A stretch of 64,000 nt of DNA from Streptomyces seoulensis (GTDB taxonomy: Bacteria > Actinomycetota > Actinomycetes > Streptomycetales > Streptomycetaceae): NCBI RefSeq assembly GCF_022846655.1, contig NZ_AP025667.1:2393001-2457000 (forward strand), read 5' to 3'. The notes beneath the pieces were generated by a model, which did no database searches, was not told the DNA's origin, and worked only from the letters and a program-made list of their open reading frames with translations. Made by a program: the position numbers and the translations under genes. Shown here piece after piece: positions 48,527 through 57,233 of this stretch (within the stretch, counting starts at the first letter, position 1; each line of letters starts with the position of its first letter).

Positions 48527-49854
48527 TGCTAGGAGAGTATCCGATTCAGGGGCGCGGCGCGGCTGAGATCGCGGCCAGCGTCGAACACGCGGTCGGCTCA
48601 GGGGAGCTGCTGCCGGGCCAATCGCTGCCGCCCATGCGGGAGTTGGCGGCCCGGCTCGACGTGAATCCCAATACGGTCGCGGCCGCCTACCGCACCCTGC
48701 GCGAGCGCGGAGTGATCGAGACCGCCGGCCGCAGGGGGAGCAGGGTCCGCCCGAAACCGGCGACGACCGGCCGGGAGGAGCTGCGCGTCGACGTGCCCGA
48801 GGGTGCGCGGGACCTGTCCACCGGCAACCCCGACCCCGCACTGCTGCCCGCGCTCGCCCCGGCGTTCGCGGCGGCCGCCGCCCACGCCGACCGCGACCCG
48901 GTGCTCTACGGCGACGACCCGGCCGACCCCGGCCTCGTCCGCGCCGCCCGGGCCGCACTCGACGCCGACGGTGTCCCCGCCGGGCCGCTCACCCTCGCCT
49001 CCGGCTCCCTCGACGCCGTCGAACGCGTCCTCGCAGCCCACCTGAGGCCGGGCGACGCGGTCGCCGTGGAGGATCCCGGCTGGGGGAGCATGCTCGACCT
49101 GATCCCCGCGCTCGGGCTGCGAGTCGTCCCCGTGGGCGTGGACGACGAGGGCCCGCTGCCCGACGGACTGGACGTGGCCCTGCGCTCCGGCGCCCGCGCC
49201 CTGATCGTCACCGCCCGCGCCCAGAACCCCACCGGCGCCTCGGTGAGCGCCTCCCGCGCACGCCGGCTGCGCGCCGTGCTGCGCGAGCATCCGGGAACCG
49301 TGCTGATCGAGGACGACCACGGCCACGGCTTCGTCGACCTCCCGGCGCACCCCCTCGCGGGCGCCACCCGGCACTGGGCGTTCGTCCGTTCCGTGTCCAA
49401 GACCTACGGACCCGATCTCCGGCTCGCCGTCCTCGCCGGGGACGCCCGCACCGTCGACCTGGTGCGCGGACGTCAGCGGCTCGGCCCCGGCTGGGTGAGC
49501 CACCTGATGCAGCGCGCCGTCGCCCGGCTCTGGGCGGACGACGCGGTGGGGCCGGAGGTGGCGGCCGCGTACAGCGCGCGCCGGCGGCGGCTGCTCGACG
49601 CGCTCGCCGTACGCGGGGTCGCCGCGTACGGCCGCAGCGGCATGAACGTCTGGGTGCCGGTGCCCGACGAGACCGGCGCGGTCGCCCGGCTCCTCCAGCA
49701 CGGCTGGGCGGTGGCCCCCGGCGCCCGCTTCCGGCTGGACTCACCGCCCGCGGTCCGCATCACGGTCTCGCCGCTGACCGAGGCGGACATCGCACCGCTC
49801 GCGGACGCGGTGGCCGCCGCGGTACGCCCGTCCCCGGCCCGCTCCTACGGGTGA
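48526..49854 (+). CDS. MocR-type (GntR-HTH/aminotransferase-fold) transcriptional regulator 2
   Basis: The protein is 442 residues from the GTG at 48526 (445 from an ATG at 48517, which would lie inside the -10). It has an N-terminal GntR winged helix (ARLDVNPNTVAAAYRTLRER) and an aminotransferase domain with the PLP lysine in SKTYGPDLR (Lys292). It is similar to MocR regulator 1 along its length (for example NPDPALLPALAP against HPDPALLPALAP), so they are paralogues. It probably controls itself and the flavin-binding gene. Confidence 0.9.
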   Translation: MLGEYPIQGRGAAEIAASVEHAVGSGELLPGQSLPPMRELAARLDVNPNTVAAAYRTLRERGVIETAGRRGSRVRPKPATTGREELRVDVPEGARDLSTGNPDPALLPALAPAFAAAAAHADRDPVLYGDDPADPGLVRAARAALDADGVPAGPLTLASGSLDAVERVLAAHLRPGDAVAVEDPGWGSMLDLIPALGLRVVPVGVDDEGPLPDGLDVALRSGARALIVTARAQNPTGASVSASRARRLRAVLREHPGTVLIEDDHGHGFVDLPAHPLAGATRHWAFVRSVSKTYGPDLRLAVLAGDARTVDLVRGRQRLGPGWVSHLMQRAVARLWADDAVGPEVAAAYSARRRRLLDALAVRGVAAYGRSGMNVWVPVPDETGAVARLLQHGWAVAPGARFRLDSPPAVRITVSPLTEADIAPLADAVAAAVRPSPARSYG

Positions 49855-49863
49855 GCGTGGGGC

Positions 49864-50805
49864 TCAGCCCTTGCGCCTGACCTGCGTCAGCGCCGCCCCG
49901 ACGATGACGATCACCGCACCCACCGGAGTGGTCCAGCGCAGCGACTCGCCGAGGATCGTCACCCCGGCCACGGTGGCGATCACCGGGACGAAGTAGGTGA
50001 CCATCTGAGCCGTGGTCGGGCCGACCTCGGCGACCAGCCCGTACTGGATGAGCATCGCCAGGCCCGTGCCGACGGCGCCCAGCGCGGCCACCGCCAGCAG
50101 CGGACCCACCGCGAAGCGGGCCGGGAGCGAGGTGAACAGCGGCGTGACGACGGCGAGCTGGACGGTGGCGAGCAGCAACTGCGCGCCGGTCATCGACAGA
50201 TGCGAGTTGCCCGTGCCCGCCAGCGTCCGCCGCACGTAGATCCAGCCGACCGGGTAGCTCAGCGAGGCCAGCAGGGCCAGTGCGGTGCCCCTGGCGTCCA
50301 GGCCGTGGAAGCCCTGCCAGGCGCCGAGGACGGTGAGCACCCCGAGGAAGCCGAGCCCGAGCCCGGCGACGCGGACCCTGGTCGGCCGGTCCTCGGAGAG
50401 GGCGACCAGGGAGAACGCCATGCCCCACAGCGGTGAGGTGGCGTTGCAGATGCCGGCCAGCGTGGAGGGGATCGTCAGCTCGGCGAACGCGAAGAGGGAG
50501 AAGGGCAGGGCGTTCAGGAAGAACGCGGCGACCGTCAGGTGGGCCCAGGTGCGGCCCCCGCGCGGCAGCCGCTCCCGCTTCACGGCCATGGCCGCCACCA
50601 GCACGGCCGTACCGAACAGCAGGCGGCCCAGGGTGACCTGGAAGGGGGCGTAGGCGCCCGTGCCGACCTTGATCAGCAGGAAGCTGAAGCCCCAGATCAG
50701 GGACAGCAGGCCGAAGCGCAGGCGCCAGTCGAGAAGGCGGGGCGGGCGGGTGGGGGCCGAAGTGGCGGCGGGGGACTGGGTCCGGGAAGGGGTGACCGTG
50801 CTCAT
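49864..50805 (-). CDS. EamA/DMT-family transporter 2
   Basis: This 313-residue protein has ten predicted membrane segments in two EamA repeats (LSLIWGFSFLLIKVGTGAYA, then IPSTLAGICNATSPLWGMAF, and PTTAQMVTYFVPVIATVAG for the second). The substrate is unknown. The ATG at 50805 is the first after the intergenic operator region. It diverges from a LysR gene, a frequent arrangement in which the LysR protein controls the exporter. It is convergent with MocR2, ten bases apart. Confidence 0.88.
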   Translation of the reverse strand: MSTVTPSRTQSPAATSAPTRPPRLLDWRLRFGLLSLIWGFSFLLIKVGTGAYAPFQVTLGRLLFGTAVLVAAMAVKRERLPRGGRTWAHLTVAAFFLNALPFSLFAFAELTIPSTLAGICNATSPLWGMAFSLVALSEDRPTRVRVAGLGLGFLGVLTVLGAWQGFHGLDARGTALALLASLSYPVGWIYVRRTLAGTGNSHLSMTGAQLLLATVQLAVVTPLFTSLPARFAVGPLLAVAALGAVGTGLAMLIQYGLVAEVGPTTAQMVTYFVPVIATVAGVTILGESLRWTTPVGAVIVIVGAALTQVRRKG

Positions 50806-50840
50806 GCCGTCAAAGATGCTGGACGCAACTTCGTAGCACA

Positions 50841-50860
50841 ATCGAGAATTCCCGCTCGAT
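50841..50860. promoter_or_regulatory. Inverted repeat between the EamA and LysR genes
   Basis: ATCGAG-N8-CTCGAT is a perfect six-base inverted repeat between the divergent starts at 50805 and 50880. The T-N11-A core typical of LysR operators can be read within it. Binding is inferred. Confidence 0.55.
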
Positions 50861-50879
50861 ACCTTTTAGGATCGCTTAC

Positions 50880-51782
50880 ATGTTGAACCTGGAGCGCCTG
50901 CGCACCCTGCACGCCTTCGCCCGGCACGGCTCGGTCAGCGCCGCCGCCGAGGCGCTGCATGTGACCACGTCCGCGGTCTCGCAGCAGCTCGGCAAGCTGG
51001 AGCGGGAGGCGGGACAGCGGCTCCTGGCCAAGAACGGGCGCGGGGTGCGGCTCACGGACGCCGGACGCCTGCTGTCCGAGCACGCCGCGCGCATCCTCTC
51101 CCAGGTCGAGCTGGCCCAGTCCGACCTGGAGGCACACCGGGGCCAGGTCGCCGGGGAGCTCAGGATGTCGGCGTTCCCCACCGCCGCCAGGGGACTCTTC
51201 CCGACCGCGCTCGCCTCCCTGCGCGCCCGGCACCCGGCCCTGCGGCTGCGCTCCTGCGAGCTGGAGCCGGAACTCGGCGTCGCCGGGGTCGCGCGCGGCG
51301 ACCTGGACCTCGCGGTCGTCCTCGACTGGTACAACAAGCCGATGCCCGTGCCCGACGGCCTGGTCAAGGAACAGCTCCTGGACGACCCGGCCGAGGTCGC
51401 GCTGCCGGCCGGGCACCCGCTCGCCGGGCGGGACGAGGTGGACCTCGCGGAGTTCGCCGGGGACGAGTGGATCACCTGGGGCGAGGGCGAGTTCTGCCAC
51501 GAGTGGCTGCTGTTCACCCTGCGTTCCAAGGGAGTCGAGCCCATCGTCGGCCACCGCGCGGGCGAGACCCACACCCAGCTCGCGCTGGTCGCCGCCGGGC
51601 TCGGGGTGTGCATCGCGCCCGTGCTGGGCCGTGACCCCGTACCGCCCGGCGTCGCCCTGGTCCCGCTCAGGCAGCGGGTGCGGCGGCACGTCTACGTGCT
51701 GTGGCGTGCCGACGCCGACCGGCGGCCCTCGATCCGTGCCGCCGTCGAGGCGCTGCGCGCGGCGGCCGCGCGGCTCGGCTGA
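50880..51782 (+). CDS. LysR-family transcriptional regulator
   Basis: This 300-residue protein has an N-terminal helix-turn-helix (LHAFARHGSVSAAAEALHVT, then TSAVSQQLGKLE) and a periplasmic-binding-like effector domain (about 90-295). It likely controls the divergent EamA exporter and itself through the repeat at 50841-50860. The effector cannot be predicted. The ATG at 50880 matches the family start. Confidence 0.92.
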   Translation: MLNLERLRTLHAFARHGSVSAAAEALHVTTSAVSQQLGKLEREAGQRLLAKNGRGVRLTDAGRLLSEHAARILSQVELAQSDLEAHRGQVAGELRMSAFPTAARGLFPTALASLRARHPALRLRSCELEPELGVAGVARGDLDLAVVLDWYNKPMPVPDGLVKEQLLDDPAEVALPAGHPLAGRDEVDLAEFAGDEWITWGEGEFCHEWLLFTLRSKGVEPIVGHRAGETHTQLALVAAGLGVCIAPVLGRDPVPPGVALVPLRQRVRRHVYVLWRADADRRPSIRAAVEALRAAAARLG

Positions 51783-51786
51783 ACCC

Positions 51787-52257
51787 TCAACGGCCGCCGA
51801 GCTTGCGGAAGTCCCAGGAGACCACCTTCTCCGGCGTCAGCCGGGCCCAGGCGTGGCGGCCGTCGTGCGGCATCTCGTCCATGCCGAAGTTCTTCCGCGC
51901 GAACAGCGTCTCCGCCGTGTCGAGTTCGGCGCACAGCTCGCCCGTGCGCGGCACCTCGCCCACGAACTCCACCCGCCCGGACAGCTCGGCCCCGCGCAAC
52001 TGGTCGTACTCCTCGCCCGAGTCGACGACCACCGCCACCCGTGAGTCGTGCCGCAACTGGGTCCAGCGTCTGCTGCGCACCACGGAGTAGAGCCAGAGCG
52101 AGGTGCCGTCCCAGACGAACCACAGCGCGCTGACGTGCGGGGTGCCGTCCGCCGAGACGGTCGCCACCCGGCAGGTGCGCTGGCTGGTCAGGAACTCGTC
52201 CAGCTCACCGGGCGTCATCATGATCTTCCGGCCCCGGCGCTGCTGAGTGACGGTCAT
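51787..52257 (-). CDS. Pyridoxamine-5'-phosphate-oxidase-fold (F420/FMN-dependent) protein 2
   Basis: This 156-residue single split-barrel protein has FLTSQRTCRVATVSADGTPH near its start and LWFVWDGTSLWLYSVVRSRR in the centre. Small actinobacterial members often bind F420 and act as oxidoreductases or heme/biliverdin reductases; the precise substrate is unknown. The ATG at 52257 is chosen at the domain start. It lies 17 bases after the Rieske gene stop, so the two are probably one operon. Confidence 0.87.
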   Translation of the reverse strand: MTVTQQRRGRKIMMTPGELDEFLTSQRTCRVATVSADGTPHVSALWFVWDGTSLWLYSVVRSRRWTQLRHDSRVAVVVDSGEEYDQLRGAELSGRVEFVGEVPRTGELCAELDTAETLFARKNFGMDEMPHDGRHAWARLTPEKVVSWDFRKLGGR

Positions 52258-52274
52258 GCGGCCCCCCTCGCCGT

Positions 52275-52706
52275 TCAGGCCAGCTTGATCTCGTCGCCGG
52301 ACACGGTGATCTTCTCCTCGGGCAGCGGCGCCGTCGCGGGCCCCTGCTTCACGCTGCCGTCCGTCACCGAGAAGTGGCTGTTGTGGCAGGGGCAGACGAT
52401 CACCCCGTCGGCGACGCTGCCCACCGCGCAGCCCTGGTGGGTGCACTTCGCGGAGAACGCCTTGTACGTGCCCGCGCTCGGCTGGGTCACCACCACGCCC
52501 TGGTCCTTGAAGATCTTCCCGCCGCCCTCCGGGATGTCGGAGGTCTTCGCGAGGGCGTCCCCGGCGGAACCGGTGCCGGCCGCGTCCGAACCGCCGTCGT
52601 CCGAACCGCAGGCCGCCAGCGCCACGGTGAGTCCGGCCGCTCCCGCCGCCGCGATCACGGTACGTCGGTCCGGTCCGGCTGTGGGTCGGGGCGATGCGCT
52701 GGTCAT
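52275..52706 (-). CDS. Rieske [2Fe-2S] protein with Tat-type signal and lipobox
   Basis: This 143-residue protein has a twin-arginine signal (PDRRTVIAAAGAAGLTVALA) followed by AAC, so it is likely exported folded by Tat and lipid-anchored. After a Gly/Ser/Asp linker comes the Rieske domain with both cluster motifs, CTH-x-GC and CPCHNSHF. The partner enzyme is unknown. The ATG at 52706 fits the signal peptide. It is upstream of the small FMN/F420-fold gene, suggesting a shared redox role. Confidence 0.9.
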   Translation of the reverse strand: MTSASPRPTAGPDRRTVIAAAGAAGLTVALAACGSDDGGSDAAGTGSAGDALAKTSDIPEGGGKIFKDQGVVVTQPSAGTYKAFSAKCTHQGCAVGSVADGVIVCPCHNSHFSVTDGSVKQGPATAPLPEEKITVSGDEIKLA

Positions 52707-52839
52707 GGGGCGTTTCCTTCCGCCGGAGTGAAGCGTTCTTGATCCGTCCAGGGGTACGGCCCCGTGGCACCTGCCGTTCAGCGACGGGCCCGATCCTCGC
52801 GTCCGGGGCATGAGGAGGGCGTAAGGGCGGTGCGGCGGA

Positions 52840-53562
52840 TCAACGCCCGGCGAGCGGCGCCCAGGAGTGCACCCACGTCAGCAACTCCGGGGTGTGCAGC
52901 GCCGGGACCCACAGGTCGGCCCGGTGCGCGTCGTCGCCGTGCGGCCGGGGGCCGATGCCCAGTACACGCAGTTTGGCGCGGCGGGCCGACTCGACGCCGG
53001 TCAGCGAGTCCTCGACCGCCAGGGCCTCGTCCGCGGGCACCCCGCACAGCCGGGCCGCGGTCTCGTACACGTCCGGCCACGGCTTGGGGCGCACCGGCGT
53101 CCCGGCGTCGCCGGACGGGCTCGCCGACGGCACGACGACGTGCTCGAAGTGGGAGCGCAGCCCGGCCCGCTCCAGGCTCTCCTCCACCACCTCCGAGGGG
53201 CAGTTGCTCGCCACGGCCAGGGGGAGCCGGCCGGAGAGCAGCCGTACGAGTTCGACGGCGCCGGGCATCGTCACCGGGTCGTCCGCGACGAGTTCCAGGA
53301 AGTGGTGGAGGAGCGCCGCCGTCAGGTCGGCGGTCAGCTCGGGCTTGTGCACCGACTCGGCCATGAGCCGCCCGCAGTCGGCGTAGTGCACCCCCTTGGC
53401 CTGCTCGGCGAACCCCGGCGGCGCCTGGAGGCCGAAGCCCCGGAAGGCCCGGCTGCGGGCGTCCTGCCAGTGGCGCTCGCTGTCCATCAGCGTGCCGTCG
53501 CAGTCGAAGACGACGGCCCTGGGGGACCAGTCGAGCAGGTGATGACCTGTGGTGGACACCAT
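52840..53562 (-). CDS. HAD-superfamily hydrolase (beta-phosphoglucomutase-like)
   Basis: This 240-residue protein has the HAD motif I FDCDGTLMDS (nucleophile Asp20, acid/base Asp22), motif II in AVASNCPS, the lysine in RPKPWPDVYE, and motif III in AVEDSLTGVESA. The helical cap lies between motifs I and II. Sugar-phosphate phosphatase is the likely activity; the substrate is not defined. It lies 133 bases upstream of the Rieske gene on the same strand. Confidence 0.88.
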   Translation of the reverse strand: MVSTTGHHLLDWSPRAVVFDCDGTLMDSERHWQDARSRAFRGFGLQAPPGFAEQAKGVHYADCGRLMAESVHKPELTADLTAALLHHFLELVADDPVTMPGAVELVRLLSGRLPLAVASNCPSEVVEESLERAGLRSHFEHVVVPSASPSGDAGTPVRPKPWPDVYETAARLCGVPADEALAVEDSLTGVESARRAKLRVLGIGPRPHGDDAHRADLWVPALHTPELLTWVHSWAPLAGR

Positions 53563-53970
53563 GACCTCCCTGGAACGGGCATTCCCGGCAAAGCTCGGGA
53601 AACGGAAACATCGTGGCCGCTACGTTATTCATGCGCCCAGAGTGAGGAAATGACTACAAAGAGTTATCGACGTGAGAGGTTCCGGGGTGTATGCGCAGGC
53701 GGGGGTGTCGGAGGCGGGAGTCGCCGATCGAGGCGCCAACATCTTTGTGTGAAGGCACAGTTGAGGCGTGTTCGCCGGACGGCCGGTCCCGCCGTGCCGT
53801 CACCGCCGATCCGCCGGTGCGGTACCGAAACGGTGGCGGAGCGCACCCTTTACCACTCGCCCGCGTTCATCCTCGAAAGAAATGCGCAATTACCGCGCGA
53901 GTGTGGCTGCCGGGCCTCCCGGCGCACGCGGGCGCACTAGATTCTTCGGCGTCGGGAACGTTGAGCGAGG
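53563..53970. other. 408-base gene-free divergent region
   Basis: It lies between the divergent HAD and TetR genes and must hold both promoters. It is AT-enriched around 53600-53670 and 53860-53900. I see no palindrome longer than six bases and no coding signal. Confidence 0.5.
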
Positions 53971-54573
53971 GTGGACGGGACGTTGCAGGAACGGGCCAGG
54001 GCAACGCGCCGATCACTCCTGGAGGCGGCCGCCTCCCTCTTCGCCGAACGCGGGTACGCGGGCACCAGCGTCAACGACATAAGCAGCAGGTCGGGACGGA
54101 CGAGCGGCTCCGTGTACTTCCACTACGCGAGCAAGGAGGGCATCGCCCTCGCCGTCGTCCAGGATCGTTTCGCCACCTGGCCCGGCCTCACCGCGCGGTA
54201 TACGAACGAGACGGTCCCGCCCATGGAGCGGCTCGTCGCGCTGAGCTACGACATCGCCAAGGCCCTCGCCGAGGACCCCGTGACGCGCGGGGGCGCCCGG
54301 CTGTGGGCCGAGCGCGACACCATCAACGCGACGCTCCCCGACCCCTTCGCCCTGTGGACCGCCGCCACCACCCGCCTGCTGGCCCAGGCGCGGGCCACCG
54401 GTCAACTGGCGCCCCACATCCGGCCCGCCCCCACCGCCCGCGCCCTGGTGCGCGCCTTCTTCGGCCTCTGCTCCCTGACCGAGGCGCTGGAGGGGACGGC
54501 GACCATCACCGCCCGCCTCGCCGAGTGGTGGCACCTCACCCTGCCGTCCCTCCAGGCGGCGCCCAAGCGCTGA
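53971..54573 (+). CDS. TetR-family regulator (gamma-butyrolactone-receptor-like)
   Basis: This 200-residue protein has an N-terminal TetR helix-turn-helix (RRSLLEAAASLFAERGYAGT, then SVNDISSRSGRTSGSVYFHY). The helix-turn-helix, with YFHYASKEGIALAVV, resembles the ScbR/ArpA class that responds to gamma-butyrolactones or antibiotics, although the ligand domain is too diverged to be sure. The start is GTG at 53971 with weak ribosome binding. It is convergent with the P450 gene, eight bases apart. Confidence 0.82.
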   Translation: MDGTLQERARATRRSLLEAAASLFAERGYAGTSVNDISSRSGRTSGSVYFHYASKEGIALAVVQDRFATWPGLTARYTNETVPPMERLVALSYDIAKALAEDPVTRGGARLWAERDTINATLPDPFALWTAATTRLLAQARATGQLAPHIRPAPTARALVRAFFGLCSLTEALEGTATITARLAEWWHLTLPSLQAAPKR

Positions 54574-54580
54574 GGACCGG

Positions 54581-55825
54581 TCAGGCGCGCGGCGCGAGCC
54601 GCACCGGCAGCTCCTGCACGCTGTTGCCGACGAAGCCGGCATGCGCGGGCAGATCCGTCTCCGGCACGGCCGGTTCGAGGTCGGGGAAGCGGGTGAACAG
54701 ACGCTCCAGCGCGACCGTCGCCTCCAGCCGCGCCAGGGGAGCGCCCAGGCAGTAGTGGGCGCCGTGGCCGAGGGACAGGCTGCGCACGGCGTCGGCGCGG
54801 GCCGGGCGCCGGACGTCGAACCGGTCGGCGTCCGGGCCGTGAGCCTTCTTGTCGCGCCCGGCGGCCGAGTAGCCGGCGAGGACCGGGGTGCCCGCCGGGA
54901 TCGTCGTTCCCTCGACGGTGAGGTCCCGCACCGGGTAGCGGAACGGGAAGTAGCTCACCGGCGAGTCCCAGCGCAGGGTCTCCTCCACCACGTCGGCTCA
55001 GCTCGCGCCGCCCGTGCGGACCAGGTCGAGCTGGTCGCGGTGGCCGCACAGCGCCCGCACGGCGTTGGTGATCAGGTTCAGCGTGGTCTCGTGCCCCGCG
55101 ACGATCAGCAGCACCAGGGTGCCGATCAGCTCCTCCTGCCCGAGCCGGTCGCCGCCCTCGTCGCGGGCCGCGATGAGGGCGCTGGTCAGATCGTCGCCGG
55201 GACGCTCGGCCTTGCCTGCCACCATCTCGCCCAGCACGGCCAGGAGTTCGCGGTTGGCCGCCAGTACCGCTTCCGGCTCGATGCCGGTCGCCACCACGAG
55301 GTTGCTGAGGCGGTGCAGGCGGTCGCGGAACCGCTCCTCCACGCCGAGGAGTTCGCAGATGACGCCCATGGGCAGCGGCAGCGCGAAGTGCCGCCGCAGG
55401 TCGACGGCACCGTCACCCGCCGCGGCCAGGCCGTCCAGCAGCGTGTCGGTCAACTCCTCGACCCGAGGCCGCAGTCCTTCCACCCGGCGCGGGGTGAAGG
55501 CACGGCTGACCAGGGACCGCAGCCGCCGGTGGTCGTCCCCGTCGGCCGTGGTCATCCCGCGCACGGTGGCGAACGTCAGCAGCGGCCAGCCCGGCTCGAT
55601 CCGCCCCTCGTGCAGGGCCCTGAAGTGCCTTACGTCCTTGGCGACTTCGGGATGCTGGAGAAACTCCCGCAACGCGTCGTGCCCCAGGACGGCCATCCCC
55701 TCGATCCCGCCCGGCAGTTCGACGGGGGCCACCCCGCCGAGGGCCAGCAGGCGGGCGTTGTCGGCGTGCGGGCAGCCCCCGGCGGGGTTCAGGCGGTGCG
55801 GGGGTCCGGTGGGTGAGCTCTCCAC
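54581..55825 (-). pseudogene. Cytochrome P450 interrupted by one in-frame TGA
   Basis: The reading frame from 55825 encodes a P450 of about 414 residues, broken at codon 276 by TGA (54998-55000). The frame continues without shift: TGGAS-stop-ADVVEETLRWDSP. Upstream are the I-helix AGHETTLN and the conserved DDHRRLRSLVSRAFTP; downstream are the K-helix EETLR and the heme loop SLGHGAHYCLG with its cysteine. A TGG to TGA change would explain it, since Trp commonly occurs there. A truncated product would lack the heme cysteine and be inactive. A sequencing error or readthrough cannot be excluded. It ends convergently with the TetR gene. Confidence 0.85.
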
Positions 55826-55998
55826 GGTTCTCCTGACGGTCGTACGGCCGGTCCGGGTGGTGCGGGGAGGGTGCGTGGCCGATCGTAGGCGCGCGCGGGC
55901 CCGGACGGAGGGGGCTCGGCCGAGGTGGTGCGCGTGGCCGCCGTCGTCCGGTTCGAAGGGGCCCCGTCGGGCCGCCGCATGCGCGATAGCCTGGGCGG

Positions 55999-56763
55999 AT
56001 GCTGACCGAAGTCACCGTCACCCGGTACATCACGCCCCTGCGTGAGGGCGGTTCCATGCCGGGGCTCGTCGAGGCCGACGATCTCGGGCTCTACGTCCTG
56101 AAGTTCAGCGGCGCCGGGCAGGGCCGCAAGACCCTCGTCGCCGAGGTCGTCTGCGGGGAACTCGCCCGGCGCCTCGGCTTCCGGGTGCCCGGACTGGTGA
56201 CCGTCGGGCTGGACCCCGTGCTCGGTCTCGGCGAGCCCGAGCGGCAGGTGCAGGATCTGCTGCGCGCCAGCGGCGGCGCCAACCTCGGCATGGACTTCCT
56301 CTCCGGCGCCCTCGGCTACGACCCCCTCGCCTTCCCCGTCGACCCGGAGGAGGCCGGCCGGATCGTCTGGTTCGACGCGCTGGTCAACAACGTCGACCGC
56401 TCCTGGCGCAACCCCAACCTCCTGGTGCACCGGGGCGGGCTGTGGCTCATCGACCACGGCGCCACCATGATCTGGCACCACAACTGGCCCTCCGTCGACG
56501 CCTCAGCCGCCCGGCCCTACGACGCCGCCGACCACGCCCTCGCGGGCTTCGCGCCCGACGTCACCGCCGCCGCGGCCGACCTGGCCCACCTGGTCACCGA
56601 GGACCTGCTCGCCGAGGTCACCGCCCAGATCCCCGACGCCTGGCTGGCCGACGAGCCCGGCTTCGACACCCCCGACGACCTGCGCCGTGCCTACGCGCGC
56701 CCGCTGCTCGCCCGCGCGGGCACCGTCCACGAACGCATCGAGGGCCTCAAGGAGAGCAAGTGA
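55999..56763 (+). CDS. HipA_2 family (HipA-like kinase) protein
   Basis: This 254-residue protein matches the HipA_2 family, a compact relative of HipA-type kinases. The kinase-like core includes YVLKFSGAGQGRKTLVAE (nucleotide-binding Lys region), then DALVNNVDRSWRNPNLLV with likely catalytic Asp133 and Asn140, and LWLIDHGATM with the metal-binding Asp152. It lacks the separate N-lobe of HipA and no HipB-type HTH gene is present. Its stop overlaps the next gene by four bases, so it is coupled to the DUF3037 gene. Function is unknown. Confidence 0.82.
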   Translation: MLTEVTVTRYITPLREGGSMPGLVEADDLGLYVLKFSGAGQGRKTLVAEVVCGELARRLGFRVPGLVTVGLDPVLGLGEPERQVQDLLRASGGANLGMDFLSGALGYDPLAFPVDPEEAGRIVWFDALVNNVDRSWRNPNLLVHRGGLWLIDHGATMIWHHNWPSVDASAARPYDAADHALAGFAPDVTAAAADLAHLVTEDLLAEVTAQIPDAWLADEPGFDTPDDLRRAYARPLLARAGTVHERIEGLKESK

Positions 56764-57209
56764 GCGAGCACCACATCCACATGGCCGGCAGCGTGGTCGA
56801 GCGCCACATCATCCGGGGCGGCCAGGGCGGCGACCGCGAGGTGTACGAGTACGCCCTGCTGCGGGTCGTACCCCGCGTCGAGCGCGGCGAGCGGATCAAC
56901 GCGGGTGTCCTCGTCTACTGCCGCGCCCGGGGTTACGTCGGTGCCCGCACCCACCTGGACGAGGCCCGGCTGCTCGCGCTCGACCCGGCGGCGGACGTGG
57001 CCGGGGTGCGCGCCGCGCTCGGTGCCGTGGAGCGGATCTGCGCGGGCGGGGAGGAGTCCGGCCAGGCGGCCCGCGACGACGCCGGGCGGCGTTTCCGCTG
57101 GCTGATCGCGCCCCGCTCGACCATCGTCCGGCCCGGCCCGGTGCACACCGGACTGACCGCCGACCCGGTGGCCGAGACCGAGCGCCTGCTGGACCTCCTG
57201 GTGAGGTAA
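56760..57209 (+). CDS. DUF3037 family protein
   Basis: This 149-residue protein has the DUF3037 pattern YEYALLRVVPRVERGERINA, then GVLVYC and a C-terminal LTADPVAETERLLDLLV. The GTG at 56760 overlaps the HipA_2 stop. HipA_2 and DUF3037 proteins occur together in many bacteria, suggesting that they act as a pair, but neither activity is known. A 30-residue N-terminal segment before the domain is unusual. Confidence 0.82.
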   Translation: MSEHHIHMAGSVVERHIIRGGQGGDREVYEYALLRVVPRVERGERINAGVLVYCRARGYVGARTHLDEARLLALDPAADVAGVRAALGAVERICAGGEESGQAARDDAGRRFRWLIAPRSTIVRPGPVHTGLTADPVAETERLLDLLVR

Positions 57210-57233
57210 TGGATCACACCGCCCGGTGTCCCG

